A stretch of DNA of 52,492 bases. Origin: a virus. Shown piece by piece: positions 44,903 through 52,492 of the stretch; position 1 is the first letter of the stretch; each line of letters begins with the position of its first letter. Where the stretch lies: positions 1 through 52,492 of IMG/VR virus record IMGVR_UViG_3300027770_000074. One strand, given 5' to 3'. Under the pieces are notes generated by a model. That model made no database searches and had not been told where the DNA came from. It worked only from the letters and a program-made list of their open reading frames with translations. The translations under genes were made by a program, and so were the position numbers.

Positions 44903-46720
44903 ATGCATTTTAACACTAAATATATTTTTCAGGGGGACGATAAAACAGAGATCGGTGGCAAGATCAATTATAATTTTGATCAGATACTTTCATTTGCTGT
45001 TGGTCCGAACGGTCATCAAGGGGAAAGAGGTCCAACAGGGATACCTGGACCAGCTGGAAAAAAAGGATTTATTGGCTCAAATGGGATAAGAGCAAACCGA
45101 TGGGTTACCAGTATCATCCAGCCATCTTCAGCATCCTCTATAGAGTATGATAAATGGGTCGATCAATCAACAAGCGATTATCAGATAAAAGAGTATAGTG
45201 CAACCGGATCTTGGAATTACACTGGATATAGCTTGTTCTCATCAAACTTTTTCAGGTCTTACTCCGGTGTATCTGGACCAGCTGGTGTTACGGATCGTTT
45301 TGCTATAGGTCTTTCCAATACTGGTATATTATCCCCGTATAACGAGAGCGGGACAAATTTAGTAATTAGTGACGCTACCCCAAGCGCTTCGAATTCAAAT
45401 CCAAATAATAGTAAGCTACTTGTAGTTACTGATGACCAAACAAGCATACCTATTTTTTCTTTTGTTAAATCAACAAATGTTGTTTCAGGAGCTCCTTCTT
45501 TTTATTGGTCATCTGCAGGGTCTTCTTTGAAACTTAAATTTCTATCCTCTTATAATTTTACCATCAATTCACTACTTGGTATTACCATAGATTCTGCTAC
45601 TTCTAGAACTTTGTTAACCGGTAATTCCATGAATATTTCAGCACCTTCCGGTTTTTATATTAATCACCCAGGTGACTTTTTTTTCAATTCTAATACTACT
45701 GTAGGATCTGGAAACTTTTTCTCAGTATCCTCCAGAAATTTTAGATTGGGATCATCTTCTCTGACATCTATAGCCCCTTTTAGAATCACAAGTTCTTCAG
45801 CTGGATTTGCTTTTAGCACAGATAAATATCCTGTATCCACCGGGACATCTTTTGGACTTGATATACAAACAACAAATTCGAGTCTATACCAGTTTCAATT
45901 TTTAGATTCTAATTCTGCAACTATTTTTGGAGCAATGCCAAGCGGCAATCTTACTGGGCAATACTCTCAAACATTTTTCGGATCTACTGGTGGATTAACC
46001 CCTGGGGGAACTGCTGGACCTTATTTTTACAAGGTTCAAAAATTTAGAGAAATCCGAAGCAGTAATTACTCAACCCAAAGCTGTGTTTCTTACGGGTCAC
46101 CTATACTTTTTTCTGGTAGCAATCTTTCAACACCTAGACAGAGTATTAGCCCTGTTTTGGATATAACCCCAATTCAAAATTGGGACACCAATTATATTAT
46201 AGTAACTCCTGGAAGTACCGGACCTTCAGTTTATTTATACGTTCCAACAATTCTTGAACCTACTCCTCCGCTTTTTTATAGAGATCAGAATAACACATAC
46301 CGTATTTTTATAAACGACATTTCACCAGTTGCATCATCACATATTCCCCCTAATTCTGACTCTAAGATCTTTGGTATTGTATGGGATTATTACCATTTCA
46401 CATCTTCTTCTAGTACAACCCCAGTGGTTGTGAAGATGTTTATGAATTTTCCGATCTCTAGAGATACAACAGCAGGTGCTTATACCGGGTTTGGCTGCAG
46501 CTATATAGATCTTACCTATTCTTATATCACAAGTAGCACCAATGCTAATCCTATAATTCTTTGGAAAACGTGCACTGGTAGCGCAGGTTTTATAAACATA
46601 ACAAACAAATATGCGGTTGGTTCAACCACACCACCTCCTAGAGCAACAACACTCCCACCTAGATTTGTAGGATTTTTAAGCGGGCCGATTGTTTTTACCG
46701 GAACCTTTACACCTGAATAA
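44903..46720 (+). CDS. collagen-like fibre protein 3
   Basis: A 605-residue fibre, third in the tandem set. Residues about 15-33 (TEIGGKINYNFDQILSFAVG) are the shared anchor. Residues 34-63 are collagen-type triplets (GPNGHQGERGPTGIPGPAG and on), followed by ANRWVTS and a domain with YDKWVDQSTSDYQIKEYSAT, parallel to the others but more diverged. The middle is Ser/Phe/Asn-rich beta sequence. The C-terminal 200 residues differ from fibres 1 and 2 and end in a Pro/Thr-rich tail (TTPPPRATTLPP). A distinct tip suggests a different receptor or a chaperone-dependent end. The start lies three bases after the stop of fibre 2. Confidence 0.65.
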   Translation: MHFNTKYIFQGDDKTEIGGKINYNFDQILSFAVGPNGHQGERGPTGIPGPAGKKGFIGSNGIRANRWVTSIIQPSSASSIEYDKWVDQSTSDYQIKEYSATGSWNYTGYSLFSSNFFRSYSGVSGPAGVTDRFAIGLSNTGILSPYNESGTNLVISDATPSASNSNPNNSKLLVVTDDQTSIPIFSFVKSTNVVSGAPSFYWSSAGSSLKLKFLSSYNFTINSLLGITIDSATSRTLLTGNSMNISAPSGFYINHPGDFFFNSNTTVGSGNFFSVSSRNFRLGSSSLTSIAPFRITSSSAGFAFSTDKYPVSTGTSFGLDIQTTNSSLYQFQFLDSNSATIFGAMPSGNLTGQYSQTFFGSTGGLTPGGTAGPYFYKVQKFREIRSSNYSTQSCVSYGSPILFSGSNLSTPRQSISPVLDITPIQNWDTNYIIVTPGSTGPSVYLYVPTILEPTPPLFYRDQNNTYRIFINDISPVASSHIPPNSDSKIFGIVWDYYHFTSSSSTTPVVVKMFMNFPISRDTTAGAYTGFGCSYIDLTYSYITSSTNANPIILWKTCTGSAGFINITNKYAVGSTTPPPRATTLPPRFVGFLSGPIVFTGTFTPE

Positions 46721-46729
46721 AAAAATTAA

Positions 46730-46738
46730 ATATATAAA
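46730..46738 (+). promoter_or_regulatory. candidate late promoter abutting a start codon, ATATATAAA
   Basis: ATATATAAA runs directly into the ATG at 46739. As a promoter it could not give a leader for that gene, so it would serve the Hint-domain gene downstream at 46999, or the match is simply an A/T-rich translation-start context. Confidence 0.25.
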
Positions 46739-46978
46739 ATGAAGAAAATAAATGGGGTAGATCAAGCTAAAATTTTAAAAATTTCTAAAAAATATTTAGA
46801 AATTCATCAAAACATTTCTATAGTAGAAAAAAAAATGCAGGATCTCCAGAATTTATCATCAAAGCTTATCAGTGAGCTTGAAGATTGCAGAAATGAGGAA
46901 AATAATTTAATGGGGGATATGGAAAAAACTTACGGAACTGGAAAATTAAATCCACTAAGTTTTTGCTGGGAAAAATAA
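46739..46978 (+). CDS. small coiled-coil protein
   Basis: A 79-residue, mostly helical protein. Residues about 9-62 have heptad-like spacing of Ile/Leu (ILKISKKYLEIHQNISIVEK, LQNLSSKLISELEDCRNEEN), indicating a coiled coil. The C-terminus (GTGKLNPLSFCWEK) is short and contains a Trp and Cys. It has no signal peptide or membrane helix. It sits between the last fibre gene and the Hint-domain structural gene. Possible roles are a fibre-assembly chaperone or a small trimeric connector, but none is shown by the sequence. Confidence 0.6.
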   Translation: MKKINGVDQAKILKISKKYLEIHQNISIVEKKMQDLQNLSSKLISELEDCRNEENNLMGDMEKTYGTGKLNPLSFCWEK

Positions 46979-46998
46979 AATAGGAAATAATTTATAAG

Positions 46999-49629
46999 AT
47001 GGCTTACACATCAACATCAAAATTTGTTCAGCTCACTCCATATTTATTAATGGAGTATATGTATGCTGATCAGCCTACGCCAGAGAGCTACTTTACCAAT
47101 TCTGGAGGACAGACCGTTGGATATAATAAACTAATAAATGGATATCAAAGCGATTCTGTTCAAAATTTTAATCCTACAGCAGACGCCTCTATAACTAATA
47201 ATACAACATTAAACAGTGTTGTTAAAATAGCAGTAAACTCTTTTGTAACATTAGATTCTAATTTAATCATACCCTTTAATGATTATTCAGATGAGCTTAC
47301 CAACACATCAAGTCTACCTGTTGTTTTTCCTAGCAATCTCTCTGTTGTTTATGACACTGTGAGATATCATGTAAGAGCTGGTTATAACCTACAGAATATC
47401 GATGGTATAGTCGTGGGTATTGATTTTCAGGATTCTAATTTGAATTTTGTGACTATGTCACAAATTTTTATACAGAAGGGAACAGATCAAACGTATATTC
47501 TTAATCCAAATCCGGTAACAATTGGTTCTAATATTTATGACAAATATGTTCAGATAAAGATCCCGAGTTTGCAAGATATGAACAACAAGTTCATAAATAC
47601 ACCTTCTAATTTCATATCTCAATCCCTTGGTGGTCTTTTAAGCCAAAGTGGAAATGGATTTTTCTATGGTGCTCCTATGGTAGTGTCAGTCTGGCAAGTT
47701 CAAAGCACGCAAAGCTTTGCTGGTTATCCAAGATATGATTGTATTAAAATAGGGACTCTATCTTTAGAGGAGGAAGACCAATTTGCAAACATTGGTGCAA
47801 TCATACAAGAGTCAGATCAAGGACAGTTTTTTGAGTATTTTGCTACCGATAACGAGGGATTTATAGAGGATTTTATATTATTCCAAAATTCTATTGGAAA
47901 TCAGTATTATATAAATCATCAGATAGAAGTACTAGAACAAATCGGAGCTGCTATAATAGAGACTTCTAGATTTGAACAAATTCAAACCACCGCCTACGAT
48001 ACGCCAAACTATTATAGACCAATAGTTAAAAATGCAGCTTATGCTGCAACATTCTTTTTGAGATATACAATGTCTCTAGTTAATGCGGTGGATCAATCCA
48101 GGATTACTAGGATATCTACTTATTCATCAAATAATCCCGCTGAATGGGGATTAACTATAACCCCAATACAGCTAAGCAATTTTCCACAAGTACAAAAAAT
48201 TTACAATCGGGTTTACAACCAACCACAAATTAAGCTTGGCGGATTTGTTGCTCCCCCGCCAAGGGAGATTTATAAATTTACTAATGTTTTTATACAGCAG
48301 TATCAAATCTCCGCGGTATTTAAGAATCTAGTTTTTCAGGCTGGTGTGCTAACTGATAATGCTAGCTCTACAATTTCAAACCCAACTTCATCAACTACAG
48401 CTTTATCTAGCGGGAATCTTACCATCAGTATTTCACCTTTTGATAACTACTACAAGTTTCAATTTTTAAAGCAGGGATTAGATGGGAATCCAGCCTCTAT
48501 TGATTTAAGTACCTCTGGAAATTATAATATGTCTTTTCTTGATGACCAGGGTAATAAAATTTACATACCAGCTTTATTAGATCCAACTATTGCAAGATCT
48601 AGTGTTGGCGAACTTGCGTTCAAGGTGGATGAGTCTACTTCAGTAAAAATAGTATCTTTCACAGATAGAAGATTTTTTATCGTTAACGGGGGTCAAACAC
48701 CAGTAGGAGCAACTGGAACCAATTTAATAGGGATTGCACAGAATACTGACTCTATTTCTGGTAATCCTCAAAGAACAACAGATATCTTATCAAGTGCGAT
48801 AACTACAACAAACAACGTTCCTGTGAATTCTAGTCTTCCTGCATCGGTTGTTTACTGGGGTTATTGGAAAAAGGAGGGGGAGATAACCCAGATCCTTCAA
48901 CCTGAACCAATCCCATCTGCTACAGGACCAGCAGTTATCCCGGCAGCAACAGGACCAACAGGACCTGTTATAAATATACTGGATGAAATTGTAATCATAA
49001 GACCCAAGAAACCGATAATTAAATCAGTTCCTCCTGCTGCTCCTAGTGGAGGAGGTTGCTTTGTTGCAGGAACCTTAATAACACTATGGGACGGGTCTAT
49101 TATACCCATAGAAGAAGTGTGCATTGGCGACACCATCAGATCCTTTAATCTATTGGAAAATGTATTTGAACCTGGAAATGTCCTTAGTCTGATAAATGTT
49201 TTCCATGATACGCTTATCAAATTAACTTTGTCTGATCAAACGGAAATAACAAGTTCTCTTACTCACCCGTATTGGAGCTCTAATAAAAAATGCTGGGTTT
49301 CATATAAACCAGAAAGTACTTTTGAAATTCATGGAATAGAAAGTCAAGCTATATGTGTTGGTGATATTCTAATGAATTCGGATAGCGGAGAGAATATAGA
49401 AGTAACTGTTGACAATATAGAAATCATTAATACTGATGAAGATGTCTTGACATACAATTTTGAAGTTTCAGGTAATCACTGTTACTTCGCAAACGGAATT
49501 CTTGTTCACAATAAAGTTGCACCAGAGCCACCTAATAACGATAGACCAGCAAGCACACGTCCACAAACTAGAAGATCATATATTGGAGAAGGTGATGACA
49601 CTACCGGATCTGGATTTAATACGGCTTAA
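46999..49629 (+). CDS. virion structural protein with C-terminal intein-like Hint domain
   Basis: An 876-residue protein. Residues 1-640 are structural-protein-like (FVQLTPYLLMEYMYADQPTP at the start; beta-rich domains; a helical part near 310-370). A Pro/Ala/Gly-rich linker with AATGPTGPV and SVPPAAPSGGG leads into a Hint domain at residues 687-838. It starts at Cys687 (CFVAGTLITLWDGS), has the SLTHPYW block (H756, with Ser in place of the usual Thr of TxxH), and ends GNHCYFANGILVHN (H837-N838). The next residue is Lys, not Cys/Ser/Thr, and 38 residues follow. This fits a bacterial-intein-like or hedgehog-type self-cleaving domain rather than a splicing intein. It probably cleaves the protein to mature it or attach it to a nucleophile. 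Confidence 0.75.
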   Translation: MAYTSTSKFVQLTPYLLMEYMYADQPTPESYFTNSGGQTVGYNKLINGYQSDSVQNFNPTADASITNNTTLNSVVKIAVNSFVTLDSNLIIPFNDYSDELTNTSSLPVVFPSNLSVVYDTVRYHVRAGYNLQNIDGIVVGIDFQDSNLNFVTMSQIFIQKGTDQTYILNPNPVTIGSNIYDKYVQIKIPSLQDMNNKFINTPSNFISQSLGGLLSQSGNGFFYGAPMVVSVWQVQSTQSFAGYPRYDCIKIGTLSLEEEDQFANIGAIIQESDQGQFFEYFATDNEGFIEDFILFQNSIGNQYYINHQIEVLEQIGAAIIETSRFEQIQTTAYDTPNYYRPIVKNAAYAATFFLRYTMSLVNAVDQSRITRISTYSSNNPAEWGLTITPIQLSNFPQVQKIYNRVYNQPQIKLGGFVAPPPREIYKFTNVFIQQYQISAVFKNLVFQAGVLTDNASSTISNPTSSTTALSSGNLTISISPFDNYYKFQFLKQGLDGNPASIDLSTSGNYNMSFLDDQGNKIYIPALLDPTIARSSVGELAFKVDESTSVKIVSFTDRRFFIVNGGQTPVGATGTNLIGIAQNTDSISGNPQRTTDILSSAITTTNNVPVNSSLPASVVYWGYWKKEGEITQILQPEPIPSATGPAVIPAATGPTGPVINILDEIVIIRPKKPIIKSVPPAAPSGGGCFVAGTLITLWDGSIIPIEEVCIGDTIRSFNLLENVFEPGNVLSLINVFHDTLIKLTLSDQTEITSSLTHPYWSSNKKCWVSYKPESTFEIHGIESQAICVGDILMNSDSGENIEVTVDNIEIINTDEDVLTYNFEVSGNHCYFANGILVHNKVAPEPPNNDRPASTRPQTRRSYIGEGDDTTGSGFNTA
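49057..49512 (+). other. Hint (intein-like) domain, 152 residues, no homing endonuclease
   Basis: Coding span of the Hint domain from Cys687 to Asn838. The motifs are present in the correct order: N-terminal Cys with VAGTLI, DGSIIPIEEVCIGD, the S-x-x-H-P-Y-W block, and a closing HN dyad. At 152 residues it has no room for an endonuclease. The Lys at +1 predicts N-terminal thioester chemistry and Asn cyclisation without ligation of flanks. Confidence 0.75.
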
Positions 49630-49644
49630 AAAAAATATCAAAGG

Positions 49645-50202
49645 ATGCTTATAAATCCAAAATTAAACAGCTTTTATTTTAATTTTCCTAAGGGTTTTTT
49701 TAGTGAAAGGGTTACCGGTAAATACGAGGCTTATATAAAAAAACAGCCGATACCTTTTGACAATGTACAGCAATACGTAAATAGTACTATTCAGTCTATA
49801 AACATTCCTGGCTTGTCTATTGATTCTGTTGAACAAGTTAGATATCTTGGAAAAAAAGCCAACTATAAAAGTTCAACACCTATACAGGATTTATTCTCAA
49901 AGGATTTCACCATAGGATTTAAAGAAACAGATGGATTTATTAATTATTTTATAATGCTAGACACTGTTTTAGATTTTTTAAATTTTGGAAATCCCCAGAT
50001 TTTTATCCAGGATTTACCGGTTAGAATCATGGACAGCGAAGGAAATGTAATTGTGTCTCTCACTTTTAAGGAGGTAATATTCACATCTTTTTCTGAGATC
50101 TCTTTTAGCTACACAGCTAACAATCCACAATTCCAAAGTTTCTCTCTTGGCTTTAAATGCAACTATCTTGACTATCAATACGAAGCAAGAAAAGATATAT
50201 AA
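49645..50202 (+). CDS. tail tube-like protein (gp19-like) or related tube-fold protein
   Basis: A 185-residue protein, in the size range of contractile-tail tube subunits (T4 gp19 is 163). The pattern fits the tube fold. An N-terminal part with FYFNFPKGFF leads to TIQSINIPGLSIDSVEQ, like the 'PG' loop after the first strands. The middle has FTIGFKETDGFINYFIMLD, and the C-terminal strands are EISFSYTANNPQFQSF and FSLGFKCNYLDY, resembling the gp19-type ending 'ExxxFxVxLxxDYW'. Assignment is by strand pattern only. A second tube-like or terminator protein is the alternative. The start ATG follows ATATCAAAGG, one of the few purine-rich leaders here, though an A-rich context explains it as well. 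Confidence 0.45.
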   Translation: MLINPKLNSFYFNFPKGFFSERVTGKYEAYIKKQPIPFDNVQQYVNSTIQSINIPGLSIDSVEQVRYLGKKANYKSSTPIQDLFSKDFTIGFKETDGFINYFIMLDTVLDFLNFGNPQIFIQDLPVRIMDSEGNVIVSLTFKEVIFTSFSEISFSYTANNPQFQSFSLGFKCNYLDYQYEARKDI

Positions 50203-50203
50203 T
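50195..50203 (+). promoter_or_regulatory. candidate late promoter, ATATATAAT
   Basis: ATATATAAT overlaps the stop of the tube-like gene and lies 16 bases before the ATG at 50220. It matches the recurring motif; part of it is coding, so it could be chance. Confidence 0.3.
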
Positions 50204-50219
50204 GTAAAGAAACATAAAT

Positions 50220-50453
50220 ATGAGAACATTAACTGAAAAATTGGTGGAAATGAAGTACGCTTCACCTTTTGGTACAGAGAAGGATAAAATAAAAAATTTA
50301 TTGATCGCAGCCTCTGGAAACGACCAAAGAGTTTTAAACGATCTTGTTGATTGTCTTTCTGAGGAGCAACTTGTGAAATGCTTCGATAAGCTTTCTAAAG
50401 TCTACGGTTACACCGGTTCTTATGGACAAGTAGTAAGTCCAAAAATTAAATAA
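50220..50453 (+). CDS. small helical protein of unknown function
   Basis: A 77-residue protein that looks helical for its first 60 residues (TEKLVEMKYASPF, DKIKNLLIAASGNDQRVLND, LSEEQLVKCFDKLSKVYGYT), with a short basic end. It has no signal peptide, membrane helix or recognised motif. It lies in the gap between the tube-like gene and two TTG-started genes leading to the resolvase. The gene is supported mainly by an ATG with the usual A-rich leader (AAACATAAATATG) and by tight packing. Confidence 0.55.
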   Translation: MRTLTEKLVEMKYASPFGTEKDKIKNLLIAASGNDQRVLNDLVDCLSEEQLVKCFDKLSKVYGYTGSYGQVVSPKIK

Positions 50454-50457
50454 TACT

Positions 50458-50796
50458 TTGGATCATATAAAAGAGTTTAACTTTTTTTCTCAGCAGAAAG
50501 AAGATCCAGACCCAAAAAATCCTCTTGATAAATTTTTAAGGGAGAATTGGGATTGGATCGGAAAGCTTTTTGAAAAACACGGACTACGTGCTATCAACTA
50601 CGATGTTGTTAGCACTTTAATGTTTATGACTGAATTCGATCCTCCCAGGGATGAAATGCCTAAGGATATCTCTTTTCTGGTAAATGATATCCGTGATTCT
50701 ATATCATTCAAAATGGGAGACACCTCTCTAGATTGGAGATTTGGTATTGGCGATCCATTTTTATTAAGGTTTTTTACAGAAACTCCTTTTACTTAA
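50458..50796 (+). CDS. small acidic protein of unknown function, TTG start
   Basis: A 112-residue protein starting at TTG 50458. An in-frame stop at 50434 leaves no upstream ATG, and the next in-frame ATG is inside the protein near residue 54, so TTG is the likely start. It is acidic and aromatic (ENWDWIGKLFEKHGLRAIN, YDVVSTLMFMTEFDPPRDEM, FGIGDPFLLRFFTETPF). I recognise no family. It starts four bases after the previous stop and is followed by the resolvase, suggesting a shared operon with DNA-processing genes. Confidence 0.6.
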   Translation: MDHIKEFNFFSQQKEDPDPKNPLDKFLRENWDWIGKLFEKHGLRAINYDVVSTLMFMTEFDPPRDEMPKDISFLVNDIRDSISFKMGDTSLDWRFGIGDPFLLRFFTETPFT

Positions 50797-50812
50797 TCTT
50801 AAATTTTTATCG

Positions 50813-51496
50813 TTGGAAGAAACATTAATAGGAATAGATTTCTCCTTGAATTCCCCTTCTTTTTGTATATTATCAGATAACAATTTTTCATGGACCTCTA
50901 TTACGAGGTCAGATAGAAGTGCTGATTCTTTAACGAAAAACAAGAAGAAGCCTTTCTCCGTTTTATCTGAAACAGATGGATTTGAGATTATTTTTATAGA
51001 TAGGAAACAAATCCCTGATGACTATTCAGGTAGGGAAAGAACTAAGATAATATACTTTTATGAAATAGCGGAATTGATTTGGAACAAGATTTTAGAGAAA
51101 GTTGGAGACAGAAATTTCAAGGTTGCAATGGAGGGATTAAGCTTTTCCTCGAATGGAAACTCTCTCATCGATATCTCAATGGCCACTGCTTTTTTAAGAC
51201 TACTTATTATAAAAAAAATAGGTTCGGAAAATTTCCATGTTTTTTCCCCAACCTCTATAAAAAAATTCGCAATGAAGGGTAATGCAAAAAAAGACCAGCT
51301 CTATGATGCTCTAATTGCATTAAAAAACGATGAAACCAATTTAAATAAATTTACTAGTATTCTTAAAGACAATAGATCAGAGTGGATTACCCCAGCGGGG
51401 CAGGTTAATAAGCCACTTGACGATTTAGTCGATTCAACCTGGATTACCCTTTATTTGGATAATCTGATAAAAAATAATTACGATACCCCGAAATAA
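50813..51496 (+). CDS. RuvC-fold Holliday junction resolvase-like nuclease, TTG start
   Basis: A 227-residue protein from TTG 50813; the in-frame region upstream to the stop at 50765 has no ATG. The RNase H-fold catalytic pattern is in order: IGIDFSLNSPSF (D9), VAMEGLSFSSNG (E107), SPTSIKKFAMKGNAKKDQLY (K160, D161) and PLDDLVDSTWI (D203/D204, D207). This matches RuvC-type resolvases, where two or three acids near D9, E107 and D204/D207 bind Mg. In T4-like phages the resolvase role is filled by endonuclease VII; jumbo and marine relatives often carry RuvC-like enzymes instead. It probably resolves branched replicative DNA before packaging. The gp32-like gene follows, fitting a recombination/replication group. 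Confidence 0.75.
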   Translation: MEETLIGIDFSLNSPSFCILSDNNFSWTSITRSDRSADSLTKNKKKPFSVLSETDGFEIIFIDRKQIPDDYSGRERTKIIYFYEIAELIWNKILEKVGDRNFKVAMEGLSFSSNGNSLIDISMATAFLRLLIIKKIGSENFHVFSPTSIKKFAMKGNAKKDQLYDALIALKNDETNLNKFTSILKDNRSEWITPAGQVNKPLDDLVDSTWITLYLDNLIKNNYDTPK

Positions 51497-51585
51497 AATA
51501 TTTATTGGAAACTAAAGAATACAAATTGCATAAAAACTTCAATAGGATCATACATTTATAAAAATTAAAAATTAAAAAACAATTT

Positions 51586-52492
51586 ATGGGAAATTTAGAC
51601 ATTTTTAACTTAGACGCAGAAACATTTGTAACAAAAACAAATCAAAATCAAGGAAAGGATCTGGACTTTTATAAGCCGTATCCTGAAGACGGAAAGGATG
51701 GGGTTTATAAATCTTTAGTGAGATTTATTCCGAATCCAGCTAATCCGTCGAAATCAAAAATCCACAAATATTACGTTTACCTGAAAGATCCAGTAAGCGG
51801 AAATAGCTTTTCGGTAGATTGCCCTTCAACTGTTGGAAAAAAATCTATCCTAAAAGAGCTTTTTTGGAAGCTTAAAAACTCACACTCAGCAGCAGATCAG
51901 GAGATTGCAAAAAGTTTTTCTCGAAAAGAAGATTACTATTCATTGATCCAGATAGTACAGGACAAGAATAAACCAGAAATCGAGGGTAAAGTAATGCTTT
52001 TCAAATTCGGTAAAAAACTAAATGATCTTATAGAAGCACAGCTTCAGCCAGAATATGGCGATCCATGTAACCCATACGATCTTTTCGAAGGAAGAGAATT
52101 TGCAATTAATGTAAGAAAAGTTGGGGAGTGGAACAACTACGATCTTTGTGGTTTTGTTGGGGAAAAAACACCAATTAAAGTTAATGGTGTTCAGATGAAG
52201 AAAACTCAGGAGGACATGGAAAAAATCCTCGAGTATCTTAATAAAGATCCAAAAAATCTAACTTCGTTTGATTACAAGGACTGGGACGATGAGGTTACAG
52301 AAAAAGTAATGGGTGTTATTAGAAACACCATTCCTGAAAGCAGATTAATAAACGAGATCGTTGGATCTGTGTCTTCTTCTCCTTCTGCTAAAAATCAATC
52401 TTCGCCAGCGGAATCAAAATCACAATCTCAAGAGATATATCAGGACTCTTTTAACAGTTCTGCAGATATGGAGACCAAGCCATCACAAGCAA
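51586..52492 (+). CDS. 32: single-stranded-DNA-binding protein, gp32-like (partial, runs off window)
   Basis: Open from ATG 51586 to the window end, 302 residues so far. The core matches T4 gp32: VYKSLVRFIPNPANPSKSKI, FSVDCPSTVGKK, SFSRKEDYYSLIQIVQDKNK with PEIEGKVMLFKFGKKLNDLI, then FEGREFAINVRKVGEWNNYD. The T4 zinc ligands C86 and C90 have no counterpart (after CPSTVGKK comes SILKELFWKLK), so only the first Cys remains and the zinc site is probably lost. The C-terminal region turns Ser/Gln-rich (SSPSAKNQSSPAESKSQSQ), leading to the expected acidic tail beyond the window. It binds and protects single-stranded DNA and coordinates replication and recombination. An 89-bp AT-rich gap with TTTATAAAAA (near 51555) precedes it. 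Confidence 0.85.
   Translation, partial: MGNLDIFNLDAETFVTKTNQNQGKDLDFYKPYPEDGKDGVYKSLVRFIPNPANPSKSKIHKYYVYLKDPVSGNSFSVDCPSTVGKKSILKELFWKLKNSHSAADQEIAKSFSRKEDYYSLIQIVQDKNKPEIEGKVMLFKFGKKLNDLIEAQLQPEYGDPCNPYDLFEGREFAINVRKVGEWNNYDLCGFVGEKTPIKVNGVQMKKTQEDMEKILEYLNKDPKNLTSFDYKDWDDEVTEKVMGVIRNTIPESRLINEIVGSVSSSPSAKNQSSPAESKSQSQEIYQDSFNSSADMETKPSQA

Noticed and set aside
46999-49629. Classical splicing intein
   Set aside because: The residue after the terminal HN is Lys rather than Cys, Ser or Thr, and the flank after it is only 38 residues, so splicing is not expected.
1-52492. tRNA genes or insertion sequences
   Set aside because: No cloverleaf-like segment in the gaps, which are short, and no transposase or terminal inverted repeats were seen.

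Overview
The window is a stretch of a tailed-phage genome of the contractile-tail (T4-like, probably large or 'jumbo') type. It is AT-rich, almost gap-free and mostly coded on the + strand. The T4-like assignment rests on recognisable counterparts of gp53 (LysM-like), the gp27 hub, the gp5 spike, gp25, gp6, probably gp7, a probable gp19-like tube protein, a RuvC-fold resolvase, a gp32 single-stranded-DNA-binding protein and PhoH. The host is probably a member of the Bacteroidota. Almost no gene has a Shine-Dalgarno sequence; starts follow A-rich stretches instead, and one probable host-type promoter matches the Bacteroidota -7 element. No rRNA, tRNA, insertion sequence or CRISPR array was seen.

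Layout. 1-9396: end of an unknown gene, a small protein, then a central-baseplate block (tube/cap-like protein, gp53-like, gp27-like hub, a protein with eight 23-residue repeats, gp5-like spike, an unknown large protein), closed by a hairpin terminator. 9461-12840: an accessory cassette of an S1-domain (ribosomal-protein-S1-like) protein overlapping an amidoligase-like protein with a beta-helical tail, followed by a probable connector or virion protein and a 30-bp perfect palindromic terminator. 12909-13475 (minus): a Myb/SANT-like regulator, divergent from the next operon. 13650-21352: baseplate wedge genes (gp25, gp6, unknown, gp7-like giant). The giant carries an uninterrupted 78-residue Ser/Thr tract and is followed directly by a glycosyltransferase (21375-22340). 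22370-28303: PKD-like and beta-propeller-like virion proteins. 28306-28962 (minus): PhoH. 29192-46720: fibre and large structural proteins, ending in three tandem collagen-like fibre paralogues, the middle one broken by a one-base frameshift. 46739-49629: a small coiled-coil protein and a structural protein with a C-terminal intein-like Hint domain. 49645-52492: a tube-like protein, two small proteins, the resolvase and gp32 (running off the window end).

How the parts may work together. Most genes build the injection machine: hub and spike at the centre, wedges around them, fibres outside. Three accessory ideas stand out. (1) An S1-like protein is made by a phage whose messages lack Shine-Dalgarno sites, and it is translationally overlapped with a possible peptide-ligating enzyme. 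(2) A pure Ser/Thr tract sits next to a glycosyltransferase, suggesting self-glycosylation of the virion. (3) A self-cleaving Hint domain may mature a virion protein. A recurring ATATATAA motif in the gaps before genes is a candidate late promoter. All functional assignments come from reading motifs by eye; no database search was made.
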